From: JAIMBK01 sp040755215
GTDB lineage: Bacteria; Bacillota; Desulfotomaculia; Desulfotomaculales; Nap2-2B
Length of the DNA stretch: 30,448 nt
Reading direction: 5' to 3'
NCBI GenBank assembly: GCA_040755215.1
Contig: JBFMBG010000036.1
Coordinates: forward strand, 1-30,448
This document shows positions 24,101-30,448 of this stretch, in pieces; positions within the stretch are counted from its first letter, which is position 1; the number at the start of each line of letters is the position of its first letter. Both the position numbers and the translations under genes were made by a program. A model generated the notes under the pieces. It was not told the DNA's origin, searched no databases, and worked only from the letters and a program-made list of their open reading frames with translations.

Positions 24101-24732
24101 GGGAGTTGCGGGTCGTCAAAGCGGTTAATACTGACCGGCAAGCGGGTCTTCCGGGCCAGGCGCTCGACTTCCGGGGCATCGAGGTAGCGCCCCAAAACCA
24201 GCCCCCCGCGGGCAGGGCCCTCTTCTTCGCTCGTCAGGATGGGACAGGAGGCGATGAGCAAGGGGTTTTCGGGGAGCAGGATGACCCCTGCCTGGCGGCT
24301 GTGGTTGAGCAGAAAATCTGCTGCCAAAAGGTGTTCCCGGAGGCTTTCCGGCACAGGCGCCTCTTTTTCCTTTTGGAGGTCGAAACCTTTCCCGAAGACG
24401 ACTTGACCGCTGGAATTGAGGAAAACCATAAAGTTGAGCCTGAGATTTACAAATGTAGAGTCCACGAGATTACTTTTGATGTATTCGTCCTCAGGGTTTT
24501 CGATGAAAGTGTAGGTATCGTCCCACTCGGCCCAGTCGGCGGCAGCGGTTTCCAGAAACCCGAGTTCTTCGTTCAGGGCGTTTAAGGCCCCTTCGGTGCC
24601 CGATCTTGCGCTTTTGTTTTCAAGTTCCGCAAAACTTCTTAAAAGGGTGGCTTCCGTAGCAAGGTACATGGCGCCGAGGAGAAAAAGAAAAACGACGAGC
24701 GTCGAGAGCAGGACTTTTGTCCGCAGGGCCAT
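21184..24732 (-). CDS. CHASE4-HAMP-PAS(x4)-GGDEF-HD-GYP c-di-GMP signalling protein
   Basis: A 1182-residue membrane sensor. A first membrane segment (about 8-28) and a second (about 270-292) bracket an extracellular CHASE4-like domain (DWAEWDDTYTFIENP). HAMP follows (about 293-345), then four PAS units, each of the last three ending in DITERK (about 352-475, 476-590, 600-712, 718-835). The diguanylate cyclase domain has an intact GGDEF at 919-923 and an inhibitory-site RKGD at 910-913. The HD-GYP phosphodiesterase domain has FHDIGK (H1050, D1051) and HHEWWNGQGYP (H1103). Both opposing activities look complete. Start ATG 24732 has AAGGAGC upstream. The signal sensed is unknown. Confidence 0.95.
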   Translation of the reverse strand: MALRTKVLLSTLVVFLFLLGAMYLATEATLLRSFAELENKSARSGTEGALNALNEELGFLETAAADWAEWDDTYTFIENPEDEYIKSNLVDSTFVNLRLNFMVFLNSSGQVVFGKGFDLQKEKEAPVPESLREHLLAADFLLNHSRQAGVILLPENPLLIASCPILTSEEEGPARGGLVLGRYLDAPEVERLARKTRLPVSINRFDDPQLPPDFASARQNLSGGANIYVRPLGEDSIAGYGLLKDIYGKPALLVGVKMPREIHSLGRKSAFYFLLSFLVIGLALGAAILLLIDRTFISRLERLSVSINGIKASSDFSTRVPVAQGDELERLTTAINEMLAALEKSHRELRESEDRYRNLVESSPDLIFTLNNKGKIAAVNQTGLAPFGYRPEKVLGTQFLNYIHPEDRKLLINSFRKSAVRGEQFNRGLVFRMKKANGEIAWAELNSRMFYAERRLVETYGIIRDITARVEAEELVKAISLSSPVGIFVIQEGKFLSVNPQFLKLTGYSEDELLGSNSLRIVFPEDMKTVRENAVKMLKRERTSPYEYRVVNKNGEIRWIMETVASVTYRGKKAAVGCFMDITERKQMEEALVRSEASYRAIFNAANDAIFVHDPETGEILDVNEKMVEMYGYPPEEARGLKIESLSKGEPPYDQENALRLIKEAACGTPQLFEWVARAKDGRHFWVEVNLRRAVIGGRECVLAVVRDITERKHADEALKESEQKYRTIFEDALNPIFIVDEDGRYLDANRAGLEFLECTKEELLKKCVWDTCPSDLLEQQIRQHSPFLSRRTVETVYLVNGRRKTLLLNVVPLQIAGKTVLYGIGQDITERKKIEEQMKYLSLHDPLTGLYNRAYFEQEMHRLEDGRQAPIGAIVCDVDGLKLVNDTLGHEKGDALLTATAEALKKSFRKGDMVARIGGDEFAVLLPKSERAAVESACSRIKKAVEEHNAACPELPISISVGFAVAPGEPVDINGLLREADNNMYREKLHRTKSARSAIVRTLTKALEARDYITEGHAERLQKLVEALARAVGVPEHKLADLRLLAQFHDIGKVGIPDHILFKPGTLTPEEAKEMQRHCEIGHRIALSAPDLAPIADFILKHHEWWNGQGYPLGLKGEEIPLECRILAIADAYDAMTSDRPYRRKMADEEAVAELKRCAGTQFDPRLVEKFVAAIESLPAI

Positions 24733-24911
24733 TTCGCTTTGCTCCTTTGCTGGAGACTGTATTTTAAAAAATATTTCGACCCTTTCGCTTTTTTCACCTT
24801 CTTTTTGAGATTCCTGAAAATATGCGCCGCAAACTACCTGGTGGAGCTGGAAAAGGACTGCCGGGAGTGGTAAAATAGCAGGTGAAAAGGATAGGAGAAT
24901 TTTTTTAATTA

Positions 24912-25046
24912 GTGTCTTTTGATGATATCATGGCCAAGCTTTATTTTTGTTATCAGATGGAAAAAGGGTTAAAGCAACTGGATGAAGGTAAAGGAATTGA
25001 CCGTGAGGAAATCGAAAGGCGCATTGCTGAATGGGTAAAAGAATAA
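24912..25046 (+). CDS. Short antitoxin-like protein of a ParE/RelE-type module
   Basis: A 44-residue protein from GTG 24912 (38 residues if ATG 24930 is used): helical and charged, with EKGLKQLDEGKGIDREEIERRIAEW, the pattern of the C-terminal part of small antitoxins (EGxGIxxEEVxxRLxxW). AGGAG lies 14 bases before the GTG. Its end overlaps the start of the toxin fragment by 16 bases, the usual arrangement. It is shorter than a typical antitoxin and lacks a visible DNA-binding part, so it may itself be a remnant. Confidence 0.55.
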   Translation: MSFDDIMAKLYFCYQMEKGLKQLDEGKGIDREEIERRIAEWVKE

Positions 25047-25108
25047 AATGGTCCCCTAAGGCTGCCGATGATTTAGGAGACATTTACCTCATAGCGCCCA
25101 ATTACTGA
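25031..25108 (+). pseudogene. Truncated ParE/RelE-family toxin
   Basis: The 25 residues MGKRIKWSPKAADDLGDIYL plus IAPNY match the start of ParE-type toxins (the WSPKAxxDLxxI pattern), which normally run to about 95 residues. A stop follows at 25106 and the rest of the domain is missing; the next gene starts 50 bp later. The toxin is therefore inactive. Confidence 0.65.
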
Positions 25109-25158
25109 AAATCTAAAACGATAGTTTTTGTAATCAGAGAGGATAGGAGAGATTTATT

Positions 25159-26187
25159 TTGGGCAGCGTAAAGGATTTGCAGGTGCTTGTGCCGTTCACA
25201 GAAGAAACAGGCGGCGTGGGGCGGTTTTTCTTTTCGGACCGCTACTCGGTTTTTGACTGGGGGGAAATGCCTGACCATATCCCTCATAAAGGGGCTTCCC
25301 TGTGCCTGGTCAGCGCCTACTTTTTTGAGTGCCTGGAAGAGAGAGGGATCAGGACCCACTACCGGGGGCTGGTGGAGAACGGTGCGGTCAAAAGGCTGGC
25401 GGAGCTGGCGGGGCCGGCTGCCGTCATGGAAGTCGGGCTGCTCCGGGTAATCGCGCCGGCGGTGAAAGAAGGCGGCTACGACTATTCGGTTTACCGGGAA
25501 AAGAAAGGAAATTTTTTGATCCCCCTGGAGGTAATCTACCGTAACGCTCTGCCGCCTGGTTCGAGCGTTTTCCGGCGGCTTTCAGAAGGCAGCTTAAAGC
25601 CGGAAGACCTGGGTCTGGCGGAAATGCCCGTACCGGGCCAGGTTCTGGAGAGGCCCCTGCTGGACGTTTCCACGAAGCTGGAGGCCAGCGACCGTTACCT
25701 TAGCTGGGCGGAGGCAAAAGAGCTGGCCGGGCTGACCGAAGGGGAAGTTGCCGAAATTAAACGGGCGGCGCTGACGATCGGCGGGTTGATCGCAGCGGAA
25801 ACCGGACGGGCCGGACTGGTTAATGAAGACGGGAAAGTGGAGTTCGGTTTCGACGGGGAGCGCAACCTGCTGGTCGTCGACGCGTTAGGTACCCTGGACG
25901 AATGCCGCTTCACTTTTCAAGGGGTTCCCGTAAGCAAAGAAGCGGCCCGGATTTTTTACAAAGGAACGGACTGGTACCGGGAGGTTGAAGAGGCCAAAAA
26001 GAAAGATAAAATTAAATGGAAAGAGCTTGTTGAACAGTCTCCCCCGCCGCTGCCGCCGCGCCTAAAGGAACTGATTTCCCAGCTTTACTGCGCCTACGCC
26101 AACGAAGTCACCGGCCGCCCCTGGTTTGCGGGCATCCCTCCATTGGCGGAGATAGTGCAGGAGATCGCGCAACTCATCAAAAAATAG
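25159..26187 (+). CDS. purC: Phosphoribosylaminoimidazole-succinocarboxamide synthase (SAICAR synthetase)
   Basis: A 342-residue ATP-dependent enzyme of de novo purine synthesis. SDRYSVFDWGEMPDHIPHKGASL at about 27-49 is the family nucleotide-binding and substrate motif, followed by VEVGLLRVIAP-type and NFLIPLEVIYRNALPPGSSV segments and the metal-binding region LVVDALGTLDECRF. It is longer than the common 240-residue PurC and resembles the variant found standing alone in some Clostridia and archaea. Start TTG 25159 has AGGAGA upstream. No other pur gene is adjacent. It is convergent with carB, 11 bp apart, and no terminator separates them. Confidence 0.9.
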   Translation: MGSVKDLQVLVPFTEETGGVGRFFFSDRYSVFDWGEMPDHIPHKGASLCLVSAYFFECLEERGIRTHYRGLVENGAVKRLAELAGPAAVMEVGLLRVIAPAVKEGGYDYSVYREKKGNFLIPLEVIYRNALPPGSSVFRRLSEGSLKPEDLGLAEMPVPGQVLERPLLDVSTKLEASDRYLSWAEAKELAGLTEGEVAEIKRAALTIGGLIAAETGRAGLVNEDGKVEFGFDGERNLLVVDALGTLDECRFTFQGVPVSKEAARIFYKGTDWYREVEEAKKKDKIKWKELVEQSPPPLPPRLKELISQLYCAYANEVTGRPWFAGIPPLAEIVQEIAQLIKK

Positions 26188-26198
26188 GTTTCCTGCAT

Positions 26199-29100
26199 CT
26201 ATTGCCGGTGGTATTCCTGGAGCGATTTTACCCGCAGGCCGCCGCGCATTTTGGCGATTCCCTCCAGGGCCGCCTGGGCGCCCCGGATGGTGGTGATGAT
26301 CGGGACGTTGCTGATAATAGCCTGCCGGCGCAGGTGGTACTCGTCGTATTTCGGCCCTTTCCCGAGGGGAGTATTGATGATCAGGTCAATCTCCCCGTTT
26401 TTGATGTGGTCCACGATGTTGGGCCGGCCTTCGCCCATTTTTTTGACCCTCTTCACGGTCAGGCCGCGCTCGGCCAGCAGGCGGGCCGTCCCCCGGGTGG
26501 CCAGCAGCTTGAATCCCAGCCGGGCAAATCCCCGGGCCACCGCCGGCAGCGCCCCTTTGTCCTTGTCCGCCACGGTGAGCAGCACCGTCCCCTTGAGCGG
26601 CAGGGGAACCCCGGCCGCCATCTGGGATTTAGCGAAAGCCAGGCCGAAATTGTCGTCGATGCCCATCACTTCCCCGGTGGAGCGCATCTCCGGACCCAGG
26701 ACGATATCTACGCCGGGAAATTTAATAAAGGGAAAGACCGCTTCCTTGACGGCCACGTGGTCAGGGATCAGTTCGCGGGTGAAGCCAAGTTCGGCCAGCG
26801 TTTTGCCCAGCATCACCCTGGTCGCCAGCCTGGCCAGGGGAATCCCCGTGGCTTTGCTGACGAAGGGAACCGTCCGGGAAGCCCGCGGGTTTGCTTCCAG
26901 CACGTAAATTTCGCCGTTTTCGACGGCGAACTGGACGTTGAGCAGCCCCACCACTGCCAGTTCCTGCGCCAGCAGCGCCGTCTGCCTTTTCATTTCCGCA
27001 ATGTGCGTGGAGGCCAGGCTAAAGGGGGGCAGGGAGCAGGCGCTGTCCCCGGAGTGCACCCCGGCCTCCTCAATGTGTTCCATTAAGCCGCCGATCACGG
27101 TCAGGCGGCCGTCGGAAAGGGCGTCCACGTCCACTTCCACGGCTCCCTCCAGAAACTTGTCGATCAGCACCGGGTGCCCATCCGAAACCGCCACCGCCCG
27201 GTTCATGTAATCGACCAGGGACTCCTCGTCGTAGACCACTTCCATGGCCCGCCCCCCCAGCACGTAAGAAGGCCGCAGCAGCACGGGGTAGCCGATCTCC
27301 CGGGCAATCCGCCGGGCCTCGGCCACCGAGCGGCCGGTGCCGCTGGCCGGCTGTTTGAGGCCGAGCCGCCGCAAAAGCGCCGAAAACTTTTCCCGGTCTT
27401 CGGCCAGATCGATGCTGGCCGGCGCGGTTCCGAGGATGGGCAGCCCCTCTTTTTCCAGGGAGCGGGCGAGCTTCAGCGGCGTCTGACCGCCGAACTGCAG
27501 AATGATCCCGTCCGGCTGTTCCACGTCGCAGATATTCAGCACGTCTTCCAGGGTCAGCGGTTCGAAGTAAAGCCGGTCGGAGGTGTCGTAGTCGGTGCTC
27601 ACCGTTTCCGGGTTGCAGTTGACCATGATCACCTGGCAGCCCTCTTCCCGCAAGGCATAGGCGGCCTGGACGCAGCAGTAGTCGAATTCAATGCCCTGGC
27701 CGATCCGGTTGGGGCCGCTGCCGATGATCATGACCTTTTTCTGCCGGGACGGGACGGCCTCGTTTTCCCGGCCGTAGGTCGAATAAAAATAAGGCGTATA
27801 GGCCTCGAATTCCGCCGCGCAGGTGTCTACCATTTTGAAGACCGCCCGGACCCCCCGGTTTAAGCGGTGCCGGCGGATGTTCAGCTCCTCTGTTTTGGCC
27901 AGACAGGCCAGCTGGCGGTCGGAAAAGCCGTATTTTTTCGCCTGCTCCAGGAGCTCCGCGGACAGTTCCCCGCTCCCATCGGCGAGCTCCCCGGCCAGCT
28001 TCTGCTCAAACTCGACCAGTTCTTGGAGGTTGTGGAGAAACCACCGGTCGATGCCGGTGCAGGCGTAAATCTCATCCACGGTCAGACCCAGGCGGAAAGC
28101 GTGGCGCAGGTAAAAAATGCGCTCCGGGCAGGGGGTAATCAACCTGGCCCGGACTTCCTCCGGCAGCTTTTCTTCCCGCCGTTTTTGCGCTTGTGGCTCC
28201 CCGGGGCAATTTTCCGGAAGGGCGGGGAGCAGCCCGGCCAGCTCGTCCCGGCCGTCCGCCCCCAGGCCGTAGCGGTCCTGCTCCAGGGAGCGGATGGCCT
28301 TCTGCAGGGCTTCTTTAAAAGTGCGGCCGACGGCCATCACTTCCCCCACCGATTTCATCTGGGTGGTCAGGGTCCGGTCGGCGCCGGGGAACTTGGTGAA
28401 ATCCCAGCGCGGGATTTTGACCACGCAGTAATCGATGGTCGGTTCAAAGCAAGCCGGCGTTTCCCGGGTGATGTCGTTGGGCAGTTCGTCCAGCGTGTAA
28501 CCCACGGCCAACTTGGCCGCAATTTTGGCGATGGGGAAGCCGGTGGCTTTGGAGGCCAGGGCGGACGACCGGGAAACCCGCGGGTTCATCTCCACCACTA
28601 CCATCCGCCCGGTTTCGGGGTGCACCGCAAACTGGATATTGGAACCCCCGGTTTCCACCCCGATTTCCCGGATAATGCGGATGGCCGCGTTGCGCATCTC
28701 CTGGTACTCCCTGTCCGTGAGGGTCTGCGCGGGGGCGACGGTAATGCTGTCCCCGGTGTGGATGCCCATGGGGTCGAAGTTTTCGATGGAGCAGACGATC
28801 ACCACGTTGTCGGCCCGGTCCCGCATCACTTCCAGTTCGTATTCCTTCCAGCCGATGACGGATTCCTCCACCAGGATCTCCCCTACCGGGCTGTGCTCGA
28901 TGCCGCGGGCGGCCAGTTCGCGCAGTTCGTCGACGTTGTGGGCGACCCCGCCGCCGGTTCCGCCGAGGGTGTAGGAAGGGCGAACGATCACGGGAAAACC
29001 CGTCTCCCTGGCAAAGGCCAGGGCCGCCGCCACCGAATTGACGTAGCGGCTGCGGCAGACGGAGAGGCCGATGCGCTCCATGGCCGCTTTAAAGAGATCT

Positions 29101-29486
29101 CTTTTCTCGGCCTTTTCGATGGCTGCAAATTTGGCGCCGATCAGCTCCACCCCGTACCGGGCCAAAACCCCGCGCCGGTGCAGTTCGGCGGCCAGGTTTA
29201 AGCCGGTTTGCCCGCCGAGGGTGGGCAGCAGGGCGTCGGGGTGCTCGCGCCGGATGATTTCTTCCGCCACTTCCGGGGTGATCGGTTCGATGTAGGTCCG
29301 GTCGGCCATTTCGGGATCGGTCATGATGGTGGCCGGGTTGCTGTTGAGCAGAACCACTTTGTATCCTTCCTGCTTCAAGGCCCGGCAGGCCTGGGAGCCG
29401 GAATAGTCGAATTCGCAGGCCTGGCCGATGATAATCGGGCCGGAGCCGATAATCATGATCTTTTGCAAGTCGTTTCGCTTCGGCAT
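26199..29486 (-). CDS. carB: Carbamoyl-phosphate synthase large subunit
   Basis: A 1095-residue enzyme making carbamoyl phosphate for pyrimidines and arginine. The N-terminal half starts PKRNDLQKIMIIGSGPIIIGQACEFDYSGSQAC; the second half restarts with KKVMIIGSGPNRIGQGIEFDYCC at about 588, each with an ATP-grasp domain (RPSYTLGGTGGG and RPSYVLGGRAMEV). The C-terminal MGS-like allosteric domain runs from about 950 (TRGTARLLAERG, DLIINTPLG). It is about 20 residues longer than usual owing to a polar insert near 415-445 (PENCPGEPQAQKRREEK). ATG 29486 has GGGAGGAT upstream. carA is not adjacent. Confidence 0.97.
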   Translation of the reverse strand: MPKRNDLQKIMIIGSGPIIIGQACEFDYSGSQACRALKQEGYKVVLLNSNPATIMTDPEMADRTYIEPITPEVAEEIIRREHPDALLPTLGGQTGLNLAAELHRRGVLARYGVELIGAKFAAIEKAEKRDLFKAAMERIGLSVCRSRYVNSVAAALAFARETGFPVIVRPSYTLGGTGGGVAHNVDELRELAARGIEHSPVGEILVEESVIGWKEYELEVMRDRADNVVIVCSIENFDPMGIHTGDSITVAPAQTLTDREYQEMRNAAIRIIREIGVETGGSNIQFAVHPETGRMVVVEMNPRVSRSSALASKATGFPIAKIAAKLAVGYTLDELPNDITRETPACFEPTIDYCVVKIPRWDFTKFPGADRTLTTQMKSVGEVMAVGRTFKEALQKAIRSLEQDRYGLGADGRDELAGLLPALPENCPGEPQAQKRREEKLPEEVRARLITPCPERIFYLRHAFRLGLTVDEIYACTGIDRWFLHNLQELVEFEQKLAGELADGSGELSAELLEQAKKYGFSDRQLACLAKTEELNIRRHRLNRGVRAVFKMVDTCAAEFEAYTPYFYSTYGRENEAVPSRQKKVMIIGSGPNRIGQGIEFDYCCVQAAYALREEGCQVIMVNCNPETVSTDYDTSDRLYFEPLTLEDVLNICDVEQPDGIILQFGGQTPLKLARSLEKEGLPILGTAPASIDLAEDREKFSALLRRLGLKQPASGTGRSVAEARRIAREIGYPVLLRPSYVLGGRAMEVVYDEESLVDYMNRAVAVSDGHPVLIDKFLEGAVEVDVDALSDGRLTVIGGLMEHIEEAGVHSGDSACSLPPFSLASTHIAEMKRQTALLAQELAVVGLLNVQFAVENGEIYVLEANPRASRTVPFVSKATGIPLARLATRVMLGKTLAELGFTRELIPDHVAVKEAVFPFIKFPGVDIVLGPEMRSTGEVMGIDDNFGLAFAKSQMAAGVPLPLKGTVLLTVADKDKGALPAVARGFARLGFKLLATRGTARLLAERGLTVKRVKKMGEGRPNIVDHIKNGEIDLIINTPLGKGPKYDEYHLRRQAIISNVPIITTIRGAQAALEGIAKMRGGLRVKSLQEYHRQ

Positions 29487-29510
29487 AGTATCCTCCCTTA
29501 ACCAAGCCGT

Positions 29511-29540
29511 TAAAAAGCGCCACCTCTTTTTCGGTGGCGC
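29511..29540 (-). terminator. Attenuator-like terminator in the carB leader
   Basis: On the - strand GCGCCACC and GGTGGCGC form a perfect 8-bp stem followed by TTTTTAA, ending 25 bases before the carB start codon. The left arm can alternatively pair upstream (TGGCG, + coordinates 29549-29553, with CGCCA at 29535-29539), so a terminator/antiterminator switch is possible. Confidence 0.65.
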
Positions 29541-29657
29541 GGCTTACCCGCCAGCTGGTACAGGAAACGAAACCCTCTGGTGAGTCTTCCTCTACACTAT
29601 GCTATTCTATGCGGGTTAAAAAAATCCTGCCGGCGGTAAAAAAGCTTCCCCGGGAAT

Positions 29658-29691
29658 CTTTTCCGGCTAATTTCCTCTTGTACCGGAAAAG
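29658..29691. promoter_or_regulatory. Dyad overlapping the -35 of the MpsC-like gene
   Basis: CTTTTCCGG (29658-29666) and CCGGAAAAG (29683-29691) are perfect 9-bp arms 16 bases apart, with the right arm overlapping the -35 element. This spacing suits binding of a dimeric regulator; the regulator is unknown. Confidence 0.5.
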
Positions 29692-29707
29692 TTTTTATTT
29701 TTATAAT
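29678..29707 (+). promoter_or_regulatory. Sigma-A type promoter of the MpsC-like gene
   Basis: TTGTAC (29678-29683), 18-base spacer, consensus TATAAT (29702-29707), about 45 bases before the start codon. Confidence 0.65.
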
Positions 29708-29752
29708 AGAGCATGGCGATTATTGAATTTCCGGGAGGGGAATACCTTTACC

Positions 29753-30115
29753 ATGATGTTAAGCAAGGGGCAAATGGAAGATTTGATCAGTAAAAAGATT
29801 GTCCAATTTGAGCGAAATTTTTTCGGGCGGGGTCCGGAAGCGATCAAAACTTATATCTTTGACGACCTGGTTTTAATCAAGCTGGAAGGCGTCTTATCAC
29901 AGGCGGAAAGGGAGCTGTCCAAAGATCTGGAAGGCATTCTCATGATCAAAAACATGCGTTCCAAATTATTGGAAAACTGCAAAGAATATATCGAGGAAAT
30001 AATTGCAGAGGTAATGGGTTGCCGGGTAGTCAGCCTGCATACCGATATCAGCACAAAAACCGGCGAAAGAATAATCTTGTTGAAAATAAGCCCCGGTAGC
30101 AACGGGGGAACCTGA
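29753..30115 (+). CDS. DUF2294 / MpsC-like small protein
   Basis: A 120-residue soluble protein with QMEDLISKKIVQFERNFFGRGPEAIKTYIFDDLVLIKLEGVLSQAE and RSKLLENCKEYIEEIIAEVMGCRVVSLHTDISTKTGERIILLKI, the DUF2294 pattern (FGRGP, D-L-V/I, GC-V-S-H-D). Members include MpsC of the Staphylococcus membrane-potential generating system, but most are single proteins of unknown role. ATG 29753 is chosen for GGGAGGGG 12 bases upstream; ATG 29756 is the next choice. The frame stays open far upstream, but that would cross the promoter. Confidence 0.8.
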   Translation: MMLSKGQMEDLISKKIVQFERNFFGRGPEAIKTYIFDDLVLIKLEGVLSQAERELSKDLEGILMIKNMRSKLLENCKEYIEEIIAEVMGCRVVSLHTDISTKTGERIILLKISPGSNGGT

Positions 30116-30147
30116 AGAAGAAATCATCCTAAAGTGAAAAATAATGA

Positions 30148-30176
30148 TTGAGAAAGCCCCTTCTCCATGATAGAAT
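30148..30176 (+). promoter_or_regulatory. Sigma-A type promoter of the terC-family gene
   Basis: TTGAGA (30148-30153), 17-base spacer, TAGAAT (30171-30176); the start site would be near 30183, at the first base of the riboswitch. Confidence 0.7.
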
Positions 30177-30183
30177 AATGGTC

Positions 30184-30272
30184 GGTGAAGGGGAGTAGCA
30201 AGTATTCCTGACGGCGTCAATACGGCCGGGTGCCCGCTGTCGGGACGGTTGTACCGGTTGCGAGACCTTTAT
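30184..30272 (+). promoter_or_regulatory. yybP-ykoY manganese riboswitch aptamer
   Basis: The class hallmarks are present in order: AAGGGGAGTAGC (30188-30199), GCGTCAAT (30214-30221) and GTTGCGAGACCTTT (30257-30270). The 5' AAGG can pair with the 3' CCTTT to form P1. Known members bind Mn2+ and turn on export genes; the following gene is of the TerC/YkoY family, a frequent partner. Confidence 0.87.
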
Positions 30273-30307
30273 ATACTCTTTGGAGTATGTAAAGGTCTTT
30301 ATTTTTT
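30263..30307 (+). terminator. Riboswitch expression-platform terminator
   Basis: AGACCTTTATATACTC (30263-30278) pairs over 16 positions with GAGTATGTAAAGGTCT (30283-30298), with one G-U pair, then TTTATTTTTT. The left arm uses CCTTT, which also forms the 3' side of aptamer P1, so metal binding should prevent termination. Confidence 0.88.
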
Positions 30308-30325
30308 CTGGAGGAGGGTGATTTT

Positions 30326-30448
30326 TTGGAATTGTTTACCCTGGAAACGTTATTTGCGGTGATGACTGTCATCATGGCCGATCTTCTGCTGGCCGGCGAT
30401 AATGCTCTCATTATCGGCGTGGCTTGCCGGGGTTTGCCCGCCGAAGAG
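30326..30448 (+). CDS. TerC-family membrane protein, N-terminal part
   Basis: The first 41 codons of a TerC/YkoY-type integral membrane protein, cut by the window end. The N-terminus MELFTLETLFAVMTVIMADL is followed by LLAGDNALIIGVACRGLPAEE, the family signature with an acidic residue and asparagine in the first membrane helix. Start TTG 30326 has GGAGGAGGG 6 bases upstream. With the Mn2+ riboswitch in front, manganese efflux or insertion of Mn into exported enzymes is the likely role. Confidence 0.88.
   Translation, partial: MELFTLETLFAVMTVIMADLLLAGDNALIIGVACRGLPAEE

Noticed and set aside
23695..24585. 296-codon frame on the + strand opposite the signalling gene
   Set aside because: It is antisense to the clearly coding CHASE4/HAMP region and has no recognisable motif.
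26202..29201. Long open frames on the + strand opposite carB
   Set aside because: They are shadows of the high-GC carB coding sequence on the other strand.
30162..30193. CCCCTTC/GAAGGGG dyad around the terC promoter as an MntR site
   Set aside because: The arms are 7 bp and the right one belongs to the conserved aptamer, so the match may be coincidental; it does not resemble the MntR consensus I know.

Overview
The window is 30.4 kb of a spore-forming, anaerobic-type Firmicute of moderate to high G+C. Gene content and order (aroA-cmk-plsC-ispH/rpsA fusion, a DUF1614-spoIIP-YIEGIA cluster, der-plsY-gpsA, spoIVA, hom-thrB) fit class Clostridia, most likely the Desulfotomaculum/Pelotomaculum group of Peptococcaceae. 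The placement is inferred from gene order and fusion type, not from a search.

Layout. 1-4.1 kb: a housekeeping run, aroA (3' end only), cmk, plsC and an IspH-ribosomal S1 fusion, closed by a terminator. 4.1-4.5 kb: an intergenic stretch with a GGCACAAAG inverted repeat and a 108-bp element closed by a 9-bp stem. 4.5-7.8 kb: a membrane/sporulation cluster (DUF1614, SpoIIP with an extra C-terminal membrane segment, YIEGIA, small YIEGIA partner). 7.8-12.5 kb: a PDZ-radical SAM-DUF512 protein, the ribosome-assembly GTPase Der and the phospholipid genes plsY and gpsA. 12.5-15.3 kb: a convergent LysM-NlpC/P60 hydrolase and spoIVA with its own terminator. 15.3-17.9 kb: hom and thrB, separated by a 202-bp nested inverted repeat. 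17.9-18.5 kb: repeats, then about 400 bp of densely packed hairpins. 18.5-20.9 kb: a c-di-AMP riboswitch controlling a LysM-SleB hydrolase, a PAP2 phosphatase, and an SCP2-domain protein behind a consensus promoter and a FadR-like palindrome. 20.9-25.1 kb: a transposase remnant, a 1182-residue CHASE4/PAS/GGDEF/HD-GYP protein and a broken toxin-antitoxin pair. 25.1-30.4 kb: purC convergent with carB (which has an attenuator-like leader), a DUF2294/MpsC-like gene, and a yybP-ykoY (Mn2+) riboswitch before a truncated terC-family gene.

The most notable item is 18102-18495. It folds into at least nine helices, including two paralogous two-helix modules whose stems differ in sequence but keep pairing. 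All 19 non-Watson-Crick positions I counted in these helices are A-C oppositions on the + strand, which become G-U pairs on the - strand; none goes the other way. Hairpin loops on the - strand include GAAA and GAGA. This points to an undescribed structured RNA read from the - strand. It lies divergent from the promoter of the c-di-AMP-regulated hydrolase and carries a weak promoter-like sequence of its own.

Together the genes cover envelope and phospholipid synthesis, spore morphogenesis, cell-wall hydrolysis under second-messenger control, and threonine, purine and pyrimidine precursor synthesis.
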